Assembly: GCF_003390335.1 (NCBI RefSeq)
Contig: NZ_QUOU01000001.1
Span: forward strand, 2,418,001 to 2,482,000
Origin: Thalassotalea euphylliae
GTDB lineage: Bacteria; Pseudomonadota; Gammaproteobacteria; Enterobacterales; Alteromonadaceae
DNA: 64,000 nucleotides
Direction of reading: 5' to 3'
Part shown: positions 45,753 to 54,773 of the stretch, piece by piece
How positions within the stretch are numbered: the stretch's first letter is position 1
Layout: each line of letters starts with the position of its first letter
Notes under the pieces: generated by a model
What the model was told of the DNA's origin: nothing
What the model saw: the letters and a program-made list of their open reading frames with translations, nothing else
Databases searched by the model: none
Program-made: the position numbers and the translations under genes

Positions 45753-46126
45753 TGAAACTAGGGGCATTTTCCGTAAGCTTAAACGTTAAAAACATAGCAG
45801 CATCATTGGAGTTCTATCAAAAATTAGGGTTTACACAGTTTGGCGGTGATATCGAGCAAAAGTGGTTAATTTTGCAAAACGAAGACAAGCACATTATTGG
45901 CTTATTCGAGGGCATGATTGATAAAAACACCCTAACGTTTAACCCCGGTTGGGATCAAAGTGCACAAGCGATTGAACAATTTATCGATGTTCGCGATATT
46001 CAAGCACACCTTAAAAACAACGGAATAATATTGCAGAGCGAGGCAGATTCAAATACTCAGGGGCCTGCTCACATAATTGTGCTAGACCCCGATGGCAACC
46101 CCATTCTTGTTGACCAGCATCGATAA
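45752..46126 (+). CDS. VOC (glyoxalase/bleomycin resistance) family protein
   Basis: A 124-residue protein with the two beta-alpha-beta-beta-beta halves of the fold: SVSLNVKNIAASLEFYQKLGFTQ and the C-terminal HIIVLDPDGNPILVDQHR. The first metal ligand (usual H/Q after the first strand) is not obvious, so metal use is doubtful. It is coupled translationally to the SixA-like gene. The substrate is unknown. Confidence 0.85.
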   Translation: MKLGAFSVSLNVKNIAASLEFYQKLGFTQFGGDIEQKWLILQNEDKHIIGLFEGMIDKNTLTFNPGWDQSAQAIEQFIDVRDIQAHLKNNGIILQSEADSNTQGPAHIIVLDPDGNPILVDQHR

Positions 46127-46142
46127 AAACCAGCAACAAGCC

Positions 46143-46688
46143 CTAGTCTAAATAACGAGTAACGGTTTCAAACGATTTTCGTGGCTTGCTAGGGAGTGTT
46201 TTACTCTCACTACCGACATACAAATAGCCAACAATCTCTTGCTCTACAGGTACGTTAAGCGACTGCTTGACGATGTCACAATGCGCCATCTCGCCCGTGC
46301 GCCACATCGCTTGGTAACCCAATGCTACCGCAGCCATTTGCATAGCATAAACTGCGCAGCCTGCAGTAATAAGCTGTTCTTCTTTAGGTACTTTCGGGTG
46401 CTCTTGGTAATTCGTTGTAACAACAATCATCATCGGCGAGCGAAATGGCATCTTTTCCGCTTTAGCCACTTTAAATTCATCACCGCTATTCACCTCTGCG
46501 GATTGTTTGAATGCTTTTGCGAGCATAACGCGGGCGGCTTCTTTCACAACAATGATATTAAATGGGGTTAAACTACCGTGATCAGGCACTGACATTGCCG
46601 CTTGGAGCATTTTTTCGAGCTCATGCTCGCTTGGCGCAGGTAGGGTTAAGTTGGGGTTAGATTGGCGTTGAAGTAGAAAATCGATCAC
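46143..46688 (-). CDS. Nitroreductase family protein, YdjA-like
   Basis: FMN-dependent oxidoreductase of 181 residues, about the length of E. coli YdjA (183). The MSVPDHGSLTPFNIIVVKE segment corresponds to YdjA's RAPDHKSMQPWHFFVI, and the FMN-phosphate and C-terminal GYLYVGSES motifs follow. In E. coli ydjA sits next to sppA and ansA, as here apart from the DoxX gene and a repeat element between. The electron acceptor is unknown. Confidence 0.85.
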   Translation of the reverse strand: MIDFLLQRQSNPNLTLPAPSEHELEKMLQAAMSVPDHGSLTPFNIIVVKEAARVMLAKAFKQSAEVNSGDEFKVAKAEKMPFRSPMMIVVTTNYQEHPKVPKEEQLITAGCAVYAMQMAAVALGYQAMWRTGEMAHCDIVKQSLNVPVEQEIVGYLYVGSESKTLPSKPRKSFETVTRYLD

Positions 46689-46743
46689 TGGCGTACTTTT
46701 ATTTGAGTTGTATTCCCTTCATTGTAATCAATATAAAAATAAT

Positions 46744-46770
46744 AAAAACCCGCACTTAATGCGGGTTTTA
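46744..46770 (-). terminator. Terminator after the DoxX gene
   Basis: Arms AAAACCCGCA and TGCGGGTTTT with loop CTTAA; T-runs on both strands. It lies between the DoxX gene and the nitroreductase gene. Confidence 0.85.
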
Positions 46771-46813
46771 TAAAAAATTAAATTATTAACTATATAAGTG
46801 CGAATATTGACTG

Positions 46814-47497
46814 CTAATCCGCAGACAAAAATCGCGCGCGAACGAAGTGGTCAACACTCGTGAAACGGCCCGCACCGATAAAGAACAGCGCCAACAGCAT
46901 GATGAAATACGTAACGGCAAACTCAATACCGTTATTTAACACGACAATATTACCGTTTTCATATAACCAGTTTGTGTTGCCATTTTCATCGAGAATATCA
47001 CGCATTTTGTTTAATCGAACTGACGTTTCCTCAGAGTTTTCTATACTCTGCTCAGCACTTTCAAAACCTAACCAAGAAACCATTTTTGCTGGGCTAGTGT
47101 CTGGGTTAGTTGGCGTAATCGCGAACCAGCCGTTGTCGGCGTGAACACTGGTCGCAGCAACCACCATAGTAAACATCAAGGGAATAGAAATAAGGCGTGT
47201 AAACAAACCAATAATTAATAACCAACCACCAAGAAACTCAGTCCAGGCCGCTAAGTTAGCAAGTAGTGCCGGGAATGGTAAACCCAAGCCCCATTCAGTA
47301 TTACCAAACCAATTGACGATATTAGGATCAGCAGCCAACGAAGCGAGTCCACTGACATCTGGGTTACCTAACTGTAATTTTGAATAACCGGCAATAATGA
47401 ATACAGGGGCAAGGTATAAACGGATTAACAGCGCCGGAATGCCATCGAGTTTACTGAGTTGTTGTATAAAACTTTGGTATAAAGAAGATAAGTTCAT
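46814..47497 (-). CDS. DoxX family membrane protein
   Basis: A 227-residue protein with four transmembrane segments (about 20-40, 75-105, 107-128, 192-212). The N-terminal IPALLIRLYLAPVFIIAGYSKLQLGNP and TEFLGGWLLIIGLFTRLISIPL are typical of DoxX. A polar, probably periplasmic, region of about 55 residues (120-178) sits between the third and fourth segments, longer than in standard members. Function unknown; some relatives form membrane oxidoreductase complexes. Confidence 0.85.
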   Translation of the reverse strand: MNLSSLYQSFIQQLSKLDGIPALLIRLYLAPVFIIAGYSKLQLGNPDVSGLASLAADPNIVNWFGNTEWGLGLPFPALLANLAAWTEFLGGWLLIIGLFTRLISIPLMFTMVVAATSVHADNGWFAITPTNPDTSPAKMVSWLGFESAEQSIENSEETSVRLNKMRDILDENGNTNWLYENGNIVVLNNGIEFAVTYFIMLLALFFIGAGRFTSVDHFVRARFLSAD

Positions 47498-47576
47498 AAG
47501 TTCACTTTTGTTATGTTAGATCATATAGTTCGACTAGACCGTAGAAAACCCAAAATAATTCTTCTACGTAGTTGTA

Positions 47577-47843
47577 ATACCAAACCGCATAATAATATGT
47601 TCAACTCAGAGCTATTTCAGCGGTTCAAGTACAAGAAAAATTTTTAACGATATAGTTGCTCTACATCTAGAGAATTTTACGCAGTAATTGGGCCGCTGAA
47701 AAGCTCCTGAAAGGCTTGGCTAAAACACTTTACTGCGGTGTTGCATGTTTTTGAAATAGAATAACTATGAAAGGCAAACATGCGCCTAGCATTAAAGTGT
47801 TTTATCTCAAGCTGAGTGAACATTTATTTATGCGGATTGGTAT
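47577..47843. repeat. Inverted-repeat-bounded structured element (MITE-like)
   Basis: About 267 bases with imperfect terminal inverted repeats: 47577-47612 (ATACCAAACCGCATAATAAT...) pairs with the reverse complement of 47811-47843 (ending ATGCGGATTGGTAT). Inside, three nested stems are visible: 47610-47623 with 47693-47705 (AGCTATTTCAGCGG/CCGCTGAAAAGCT), 47720-47732 with 47792-47804 (CTAAAACACTTTA/TAAAGTGTTTTAT), and GCATGTTT/AAACATGC (47743-47750, 47776-47783). It contains no gene and fills most of the DoxX/sppA gap. Confidence 0.75.
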
Positions 47844-47951
47844 CTTGTTAACAGATAATTAATTTTACAAAATTTACTACTGCGGTTTTAATAAATTTAC
47901 GTAGCATAACAGTCACGTAATATTCCCAATTCAATGTAATGGAAAATATGA

Positions 47952-49847
47952 ATGAATAGTAACCCTAGCCTTATTAGACGATTTTTCTCAGGCACTTGGC
48001 GGGTCATCGATACCAGCCGCAAGCTCGTCATCAACCTAATATTTATTTTAGTGATCATTGCTATCATCGGCATTATTACCAGTGACGATACCCAAGTGAA
48101 GGTACCAGACGGTGCAGCGCTTGTCCTAAATTTAAGCGGTGACTTAGTCGAGCAAAAAGTTGCAGTAGACCCAATGGATGCGCTGTTTAACGAAGCGTTA
48201 GGGCAAAAGGAAGAACGCCCTGAGGTCTTGTTGAGCAATGTGCTCGACACCATCGCCGAAGCCAAAGCAGACGAGCGTATTAAAATAATCGTGCTAAAGC
48301 TAGATCAGCTATCGCGCGGCAGTTTGAGCAAGCTACAAGACATTGGCAAAGCATTAACAGACTTTAAAACTTCGGGTAAGCAAGTGATCGCACTTGGCGA
48401 TGCTTATTCTCAAGGCCAATACTATCTCGCCAGCTACGCCGATGAAATTTGGTTAGACCCAAAAGGCTTTTTATTACTTGATGGCTTTGGCCGTTACCAA
48501 ATGTACTACAAATCGGCATTAGAAAAGCTCGCTGTTAAGCCTCATATTTTTCGCGTAGGTACTTACAAATCAGCAGTAGAGCCATTTTTACGCGATGATA
48601 TGTCTGAGGCTGCAAAAGCGGCAAATCAGTTATGGTTAAACGACTTGTGGCAAGCCTACAAAGAAGATGTTGCTGCGCAGCGCGGTTTTGAAACGGCCAA
48701 TTTTGATGAAGATTTTAGTTCATTATTGACGAAATTCAATCAAGCTAACGGTAGTTATGCTGAATACGCGATGCAAAACCAATGGGTTGATGCCTTAAAA
48801 ACTCGCGACGAGATGACCAGTGAATTAATCTCGCGTGTTGGTAAAAGTGACAACGGTGAATACTTCAACCATATCGGCTACAAGGCATACCTAAAAGCAA
48901 CCAAGCCGCCCTTCCCACTTGAAGCCAATGGCGGTGATAAAGTTGCGGTCGTCGTTGCCAAAGGCACCATATTAAACGGTCACCAGCCTGCGGGTACCAT
49001 TGGTGGTGATAGTACTGCCAAGCTGTTAAAACGTGCACGCTACGACAAACACATCAAAGCGGTTGTACTTCGTGTTGATAGCCCTGGCGGCAGCGCTTAC
49101 GCCTCAGAAATTATTCGTCAGGAAGTTGAGCTACTCAAGCAGGCAGGTAAACCTGTGGTCGCTTCAATGGGCAGTGTCGCCGCTTCTGGTGGCTATTGGA
49201 TTTCTGCGTCGGCAGATAAAATTGTCGCATCACCAACAACCATTACTGGCTCTATCGGTATTTTTGGTATGTTTATGACGCTCGAGAACACATTAGGTAA
49301 TCTCGGTATTCACACTGACGGCGTTGGCACAACCGAATTTGCAGGTTTTGGCATCACAAGACCTTTGTCTGATGGCATGTCACAACTATTTCAGTTAAGC
49401 ATCAACCGCGGCTACGATGACTTCATCTCACTGGTCGCTGATAGTCGAGCAATGACGAAACAGCAAGTGGACAAAGTCGCCCAAGGTCGTGTTTGGTCAG
49501 GTAGTAAAGCACTAGAGCTTGGCTTAGTTGACGAACTAGGCTCACTTGATAAAGCGGTTACCATTGCAGCTGAACTTGCTAAGCTCGAAGCTTACGAGCA
49601 AGTAGTGGTTGAAAAAGAGCTGAGCCCGCAAGATCTGTTCTGGCAAAACTTGATTGATAGTAGCGCACATGTTGCCGCTAAACTTGGTTTTGCGAATGGT
49701 TATACCTATCAATCACCTGCTCCTTTAGCTCATTTGGGACAAGCGCAGCAACTGGTTCAAACCATTGTTACAGAGCTCAAGCAACTAGAGCAATTTAACG
49801 ACCCGCAAGGCATTTATTCATTTTGTTTGACTTGTGAGGTGAATTAA
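47952..49847 (+). CDS. sppA: Signal peptide peptidase SppA (protease IV)
   Basis: Inner-membrane serine protease that degrades cleaved signal peptides. It has 631 residues (E. coli 618), one transmembrane segment near residues 25-45 (LVINLIFILVIIAIIGII) and tandem peptidase S49 domains. The catalytic Ser412 is in GSVAASGGYWIS and the lysine in FRVGTYKSAVEPF, about residue 210. It is upstream of ansA, as in E. coli, and ends at a strong terminator. Confidence 0.95.
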   Translation: MNSNPSLIRRFFSGTWRVIDTSRKLVINLIFILVIIAIIGIITSDDTQVKVPDGAALVLNLSGDLVEQKVAVDPMDALFNEALGQKEERPEVLLSNVLDTIAEAKADERIKIIVLKLDQLSRGSLSKLQDIGKALTDFKTSGKQVIALGDAYSQGQYYLASYADEIWLDPKGFLLLDGFGRYQMYYKSALEKLAVKPHIFRVGTYKSAVEPFLRDDMSEAAKAANQLWLNDLWQAYKEDVAAQRGFETANFDEDFSSLLTKFNQANGSYAEYAMQNQWVDALKTRDEMTSELISRVGKSDNGEYFNHIGYKAYLKATKPPFPLEANGGDKVAVVVAKGTILNGHQPAGTIGGDSTAKLLKRARYDKHIKAVVLRVDSPGGSAYASEIIRQEVELLKQAGKPVVASMGSVAASGGYWISASADKIVASPTTITGSIGIFGMFMTLENTLGNLGIHTDGVGTTEFAGFGITRPLSDGMSQLFQLSINRGYDDFISLVADSRAMTKQQVDKVAQGRVWSGSKALELGLVDELGSLDKAVTIAAELAKLEAYEQVVVEKELSPQDLFWQNLIDSSAHVAAKLGFANGYTYQSPAPLAHLGQAQQLVQTIVTELKQLEQFNDPQGIYSFCLTCEVN

Positions 49848-49852
49848 TTCTT

Positions 49853-49880
49853 AATGCCCCGATTATTCGGGGCTTTTTTT
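49853..49880 (+). terminator. Terminator after sppA
   Basis: Arms GCCCCGA and TCGGGGC with loop TTAT, followed by TTTTTTT. Confidence 0.9.
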
Positions 49881-49882
49881 AC

Positions 49883-50083
49883 TTAACCTCAGGTTTAGAT
49901 AAGAAATAGCGAATAAACAATAAATTTATACACTTAAATTTACCGTTACCTTCTATCGAGAAATTTTTTCTGAGATCAAGGCGGATTTGCGCATCAATAG
50001 CTGGCCTATTGCAAGTAAATTCAACGCTGATATCAGGAAAAATAGCCGCTAGAAGCGCATTAGTTATCCTGAGCTGAGGTTAA
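49883..50083. repeat. Inverted-repeat-bounded element upstream of ansA
   Basis: About 200 bases bounded by TTAACCTCAG (49883-49892) and CTGAGGTTAA (50074-50083); the similarity extends imperfectly about 15 bases inward (GTTTAGATAAG against CTCAGGATAAC). It has no gene. Its right end lies 5 bases before the ansA ATG and includes the GAGG that serves as ribosome binding site. It resembles a miniature mobile element; other copies must be sought in the genome. Confidence 0.6.
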
Positions 50084-50088
50084 TTGCC

Positions 50089-51129
50089 ATGAAGCAAAAA
50101 ATTTATGTTGCCTACACGGGCGGCACCATCGGTATGAAGCAAAGTGAACAAGGTTACATACCCGTCAAAGGTCACTTAACTGACGCCATCAATCGCACAC
50201 CAGACTTTCACCGCACAGAAATGCCTGATTTTGTTATCAATGAGTACGAACCATTAATTGACTCGTCGAACATGACCCCCAACGATTGGCAACGTATTGC
50301 CGACGATATTTATCAGCACTACGATGAATTTGACGCCTTTGTTGTACTGCATGGCACAGATACGATGGCGTATACCGCTTCTGCCTTGTCCTTTATGTTT
50401 GAGCATTTGAGCAAACCGATTATCGTCACTGGCTCGCAGATCCCTTTTAGTCAGTTGCGCTCCGATGGGCAAGAAAACCTGCTTAACTCGCTGTTTATCG
50501 CCGCAAACTACCCCATCAATGAAGTCGGCTTGTATTTTAATAACAAGTTATTTCGCGGTAACCGCAGTATTAAAGCTTATGCCGATGGTTTTAATGCGTT
50601 TGACTCGCCCAATATGGAGCCGCTACTGGAAGCAGGGATCGACATCAAAGTCAAAGCCGGCCAGCTAGCAGTAACAGCGCAACGTGATAAGCAACTTGCA
50701 GCCAACAATAAACAATCGATAACACTTATCCCCATCACGCCGCAGCCTGTGGGGGTTGTGCACTTGTACCCCGGCATTAGTCACGAGCTCATTGCCAATG
50801 TGCTGCAACAGCCTGTAAAAGCCCTTATTTTACGTAGTTATGGTGTAGGTAACGCGCCACAAGACGAAAAACTGCTATCTTTGCTTCAACAAGCAACGGA
50901 TGATGGAATATTGATCCTTAATTTAAGCCAATGTGTCAAAGGCAAAGTCAATATGGGCGGGTATGCGACTGGCTCTAGTTTGAGCCAATGCGGCTTGATT
51001 AGCGGCGCCGATATGACGCTCGAAGCAGCGTTGACTAAGCTACATTTTTTACTTAGCCAACAACTGCCATACGATGAATTGTGTGCGCTAATGCAATCAA
51101 ACTTACGTGGCGAGCTATCACTTTCTTAG
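50089..51129 (+). CDS. ansA: Type I L-asparaginase
   Basis: Cytoplasmic enzyme that hydrolyses asparagine to aspartate and ammonia. It has 346 residues (E. coli AnsA 338). The N-terminal active-site motif is VAYTGGTIGMKQ and the second is FVVLHGTDTMAYTASALSF, each with its catalytic threonine. No signal peptide, which separates it from the periplasmic type II enzyme. The Shine-Dalgarno GAGG is inside the end of an inverted-repeat element. Confidence 0.95.
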   Translation: MKQKIYVAYTGGTIGMKQSEQGYIPVKGHLTDAINRTPDFHRTEMPDFVINEYEPLIDSSNMTPNDWQRIADDIYQHYDEFDAFVVLHGTDTMAYTASALSFMFEHLSKPIIVTGSQIPFSQLRSDGQENLLNSLFIAANYPINEVGLYFNNKLFRGNRSIKAYADGFNAFDSPNMEPLLEAGIDIKVKAGQLAVTAQRDKQLAANNKQSITLIPITPQPVGVVHLYPGISHELIANVLQQPVKALILRSYGVGNAPQDEKLLSLLQQATDDGILILNLSQCVKGKVNMGGYATGSSLSQCGLISGADMTLEAALTKLHFLLSQQLPYDELCALMQSNLRGELSLS

Positions 51130-51190
51130 TGATAGCGCTTTTACTTGTAGTAGCTCAGTTCAAATTGCATTGTCTTACATTGTCAGCTTG

Positions 51191-54058
51191 CTAATGCTCT
51201 TGCTCACAAAAAATTGGCTGTAAACGTTCAATTAATGGCAAATCTTGCGCTGTCAGTTGTCCGTCCTGCAACCAAAGCCACAATTTCTCTTCTGTTGATT
51301 TCAGTTCGCCAGAGTTCATTTTTTGCTGCATCAACTTCACTTGTAGTTCTCGTCTAAGTGCTTGATCAGCCGCAGGGCTATCAATTCCGGCAATAATTTC
51401 CACAGTTACCGTTAGCGCTAATCGTTGCGAGGATTGCTTAGTGGCTAAATTGTCCATCACTTTGCGCTGATAGGTTTTACTTAATGCGTTAAAATCATTG
51501 AGCTGTTGGCAATTAGCTTTTTCAACGCTATCAGTCGCTATCGCAGTAAATAAGGCAAATAAACGTTGCCAGTCTTGCTTAGCGGAATTTGCTTTGGCCG
51601 ATTGTCGAGCTTGCTCACACTTGGCCAAAAATTGTGTGACTAAATTTAGTGCACTTTTATTGATATGACTTTCTGTTTGCAACTCAGCTTTAAGTGCTAG
51701 AGCTTGGCTTTCCAGTTCACTGATTGTCGCGAGTGACGAATCAACACTAGCATTAGCATTTGAATCGGTTAATTCCATTAGACCTTGGCTAAGCGATTCC
51801 ACACTCGCTTTAACCGATGCTAGCTGCTCCGCATTTTCTTGTTTGTGTTGTGATTGTAATTGTTGACGACGGCCAAAAATTTGATCGTTGACCGCTCTAA
51901 ATTTTTGCCACAACAGGTTTTCTTTTTTCGCACCCGCATAGCCAATGGCTTTCCATTGTTGCTGTAATTGTTTAACCTTGCTAACTGCGTCAAACACTGT
52001 TTGCTCGTCAGCTAACTGAGTGACAAGCTGCTCAGCTTCCTTGATTAAGGCCCACTTGGCTTCTTCATTAGTATGGTGATAACCGTTAATAGCAGCGCGA
52101 ATAGGTTTTATTAACGATTGATATTGCTGGCTGATCTTTTTGTGAGCTTTTCGATCAATATCACCCGCACTTCGCCACTGCTGGCTTAGCTTGTTAAACT
52201 TAGCTTCAAGACTTTTATAATCAATAGCTGCTTCAAGCTTGTTTGAAATTTGTGACGCTAACTGTTCAAACTCTTCAATCAAGACCTTACGCGTTGCTAA
52301 ATGCGCGTCGCGAATTTTTTCCTGCTCGGCATAAAATAAGCGACAAGGCGCAAATGCCTGTTCACAAGCCAAGTTAAAAGCTTGATTTAGCTCGCGATCA
52401 ATTTCTTCATCTGCATGGCCCAAGGTATTCCATGTTTTGCGATACCACTTTACTTTATTAGCTTGCTCTGTCGGGTTATCCATCGGCGATTGAGCTAACT
52501 TTTGTATCTCTTCAAGCAATTCCTTTTTACGCGGCGTGGCAATATAGTGCTCCCAATCACTTAACTCCGCCATTTTTTCAGACAACTGCTCAAAATCTCG
52601 GTGCACTTTGTGTTGCAGCTCAGCGGTTAATTCACTGTACGCACGCTTGTAGTTATTAAACACACCAAAAGCCGCATTGTATTTACCTGAGGCCAATAAG
52701 CGCTTTAAATCAGACGCTTTACGCTGCACATGTCGCACTAATTGCTCTTGCGCTTTTTCAAGCGGCCCCAGCGCTGACAACCATTTGTCTTTAATTTCTT
52801 TGTGTGCCGAAATAATTGAGGCCGGTAAGACACCATTGGCATTACGCGCGTTTTCACGCCAGTCGTGCAACCAAGCTCGAAAGGCAGCTTGCTTATCAGC
52901 TAATTCTTGCTGGACGTTAGGCGGCGTTTGTTGAGCGAAACGTGCAATTAACTGCGTAGCGTTAGCAACTGAAGCGGCAATGTCACTTACCTTGGCCAAT
53001 TTATCGATTAAGTTTTCTGCCTTTGCAATCAAGGCTTGTTTTGATTGGTCGTTAAGCACGGAATCGCTTACTTGTGCACAAAAGTCTGTGAGTTTAGCTG
53101 CTAGACTTTGTTCATCTAACGCTTTGTTTTCAAAAATGGCTTCACTAATTGCCTGCTCAGTAGTTGTTAACGCTTGCTCAAATGCCTGTTGTTGCACTTT
53201 TTGCTGCTCTGCAACTTGCGCAGCTATTTGCGCTTGCTGATATTGTTCAGCTTTAGCGACAAACACTTTATCTAAGGTATCGATTATCGACGCGTATTTA
53301 TCAACAAATGTTTGCGCGGTTTCATCGGTTAATAATTCAAACTGGGCACTTAACGTTTGCCATTCTTGCTCTAAGGTGGCGCGCTTAGCGATAACAGTTT
53401 CATAGTCGGCGACATCTTTTAACGCTAACAGTTTTGAGAGGGTTAACTGCGCATCTTTGGCGATTTTTTTGGGTAATTCCTGGGCGGTTGTCAACGCAGC
53501 AATTTTTTCTTCAACCACTGCTTTGGCTGACTCTACGTTAACTTTTTTGGCAAGTTTCTCTAACGCTTCTAGCTCGTTTGTACGCTCAATAATGAACTGC
53601 CAAACCTCTGCTTGCGCTTTTTGCTGGGCGACGTTAACTTGCAAGTGAGGTTTTTCAAGCTTTTCGAGTATGGCAATGATCAACTGAGTATCGCTGGTTT
53701 GATTCAGCACCTGCTCAGCCATTGCTTTGTTTAATGACACAGCTTTTTCGATGCGCTGATTTGTCGTTAGCTGCTCGTTGTCACCTGCGATAGCTTCGAC
53801 TATTTTTTGCTCAGCCACGCGGCGAATTGACGCGGTATTGTCTTTCGCTAAAGCTTGCTGCCACGCGTCGAAGTCATCAAGCTTTAGCAGGGCTGCACGG
53901 CGCACTAATGCACTTTCGTCAGTTGCTGCCAGCTGGTGGATAATTTGTAGCGCCTCAGTGTCGCTTAATGATAATTCTTGCTCAATACAACTGACCCGAA
54001 CATTCGGATCTTGGTGTTGCCAATTTGCTTTTGATGCAAATAATTTTTTGAAGATCAT
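51191..54058 (-). CDS. DUF349 repeat coiled-coil protein
   Basis: A very long (955 residues), soluble, helical protein. The N-terminal ~110 residues look HEAT-like (ALQIIHQLAATDESALVRRAALLKL). Much of the rest (about 370-760) consists of repeated DUF349 helical units with the motif W(R)xxG (ELSDWEHYIATPRKKELLEEIQKL, KWYRKTWNTLG, LSQQWRSAGDIDRK, QQWKAIGYAGAKKENLLWQKF). DUF349 proteins have no assigned function, although fusion to other modules suggests RNA or nucleic acid association (speculative). It overlaps the yeaC gene by four bases, so they are translationally coupled. Confidence 0.85.
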   Translation of the reverse strand: MIFKKLFASKANWQHQDPNVRVSCIEQELSLSDTEALQIIHQLAATDESALVRRAALLKLDDFDAWQQALAKDNTASIRRVAEQKIVEAIAGDNEQLTTNQRIEKAVSLNKAMAEQVLNQTSDTQLIIAILEKLEKPHLQVNVAQQKAQAEVWQFIIERTNELEALEKLAKKVNVESAKAVVEEKIAALTTAQELPKKIAKDAQLTLSKLLALKDVADYETVIAKRATLEQEWQTLSAQFELLTDETAQTFVDKYASIIDTLDKVFVAKAEQYQQAQIAAQVAEQQKVQQQAFEQALTTTEQAISEAIFENKALDEQSLAAKLTDFCAQVSDSVLNDQSKQALIAKAENLIDKLAKVSDIAASVANATQLIARFAQQTPPNVQQELADKQAAFRAWLHDWRENARNANGVLPASIISAHKEIKDKWLSALGPLEKAQEQLVRHVQRKASDLKRLLASGKYNAAFGVFNNYKRAYSELTAELQHKVHRDFEQLSEKMAELSDWEHYIATPRKKELLEEIQKLAQSPMDNPTEQANKVKWYRKTWNTLGHADEEIDRELNQAFNLACEQAFAPCRLFYAEQEKIRDAHLATRKVLIEEFEQLASQISNKLEAAIDYKSLEAKFNKLSQQWRSAGDIDRKAHKKISQQYQSLIKPIRAAINGYHHTNEEAKWALIKEAEQLVTQLADEQTVFDAVSKVKQLQQQWKAIGYAGAKKENLLWQKFRAVNDQIFGRRQQLQSQHKQENAEQLASVKASVESLSQGLMELTDSNANASVDSSLATISELESQALALKAELQTESHINKSALNLVTQFLAKCEQARQSAKANSAKQDWQRLFALFTAIATDSVEKANCQQLNDFNALSKTYQRKVMDNLATKQSSQRLALTVTVEIIAGIDSPAADQALRRELQVKLMQQKMNSGELKSTEEKLWLWLQDGQLTAQDLPLIERLQPIFCEQEH

Positions 54059-54363
54059 AGATCGGTAAACCTAGCAATATTATTTTGATTATCGTGCTCA
54101 ATGTCAGTTTGCTCTGCACGTGCGCTTAATTCCGCTTTAAGTTCGCGTTTACTCTTATTCACTATCTCACCGTCTTCACCAACTGTCAGCATCTCCTTGG
54201 ATTTAAGGCGTCTTGCTTGGTATGCCATGACAATTTGCATCGCGGTATCGCGTTGCGCTTGCTCAACCTCTGTACCTTCTGGCCATTTACCCGTTTCGGC
54301 AGCGCTCTTAAAACGTTCGAACATTTCCTCAGAGAGGTTATCTACAACTTGAATGATATCCAT
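54055..54363 (-). CDS. yeaC: YeaC family protein (DUF1315)
   Basis: A 102-residue protein that matches YeaC: LSEEMFERFKSAAETGKWPEGTEVEQAQRDTAMQIVMAYQARRL is the conserved domain. The function is not known. It starts one base after the zinc-ribbon gene ends and overlaps the DUF349 gene by ATGA. In E. coli yeaC is in the same general neighbourhood as ansA, sppA and ydjA. Confidence 0.9.
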   Translation of the reverse strand: MDIIQVVDNLSEEMFERFKSAAETGKWPEGTEVEQAQRDTAMQIVMAYQARRLKSKEMLTVGEDGEIVNKSKRELKAELSARAEQTDIEHDNQNNIARFTDL

Positions 54364-54693
54364 TTATTTTAATTTTCTTTTTACTAATAAAATTCTAACG
54401 CGAGTAACGATGTACAGAATAAAACCGATCACTGTACTGGTCATCGCCGAAATGTATTGCCAACTGCCCGGCTGTGCGTTTTGCCAGAAAAGGAATAAAA
54501 AGCCACCACAAAATAACAACATGGCAATAAAAGAATGTGTCATTAATGATTGTTGTTGCTTTATTTTCTTCTCGCGCTCAAAACTGGCGAGCTTGTCTGG
54601 GTCAACACCTTTTAGCGGTATGCCACAATGGCTACAAGCTTCACTTTTATCGGATATTTTCTTACTGCAAGACGGGCAATTAATAACAGCCAT
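54364..54693 (-). CDS. Zinc-ribbon membrane protein of unknown function
   Basis: A 109-residue protein. The N-terminal zinc ribbon is MAVINCPSCSKKISDKSEACSHCGIPL (two CxxC pairs, residues 6-9 and 20-23); then a basic linker (REKKIKQQQ) and two transmembrane segments (about 52-70 and 78-97). It is directly upstream of yeaC with no gap and probably forms one operon with yeaC and the DUF349 gene. No function is known for this architecture. Confidence 0.8.
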   Translation of the reverse strand: MAVINCPSCSKKISDKSEACSHCGIPLKGVDPDKLASFEREKKIKQQQSLMTHSFIAMLLFCGGFLFLFWQNAQPGSWQYISAMTSTVIGFILYIVTRVRILLVKRKLK

Positions 54694-54732
54694 ATAGCTT
54701 CCTGATTTTCTAAACTACTCTGTATTTTAACC

Positions 54733-54763
54733 AAAAAAAACGCCCTTGCGGGCGTTTTTTCAC
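54733..54763 (-). terminator. Terminator after the AGCS symporter gene
   Basis: Arms AAAACGCCC and GGGCGTTTT with loop TTGC, flanked by A- and T-runs. It lies about 10 bases past the symporter stop. Confidence 0.88.
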
Positions 54764-54773
54764 GGTTTATTTA

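Noticed and set aside
54364..54693. Zinc-ribbon protein as a toxin or immunity gene
   Set aside because: No partner of toxin type is beside it; the zinc ribbon plus membrane segments and operon with yeaC give no support.
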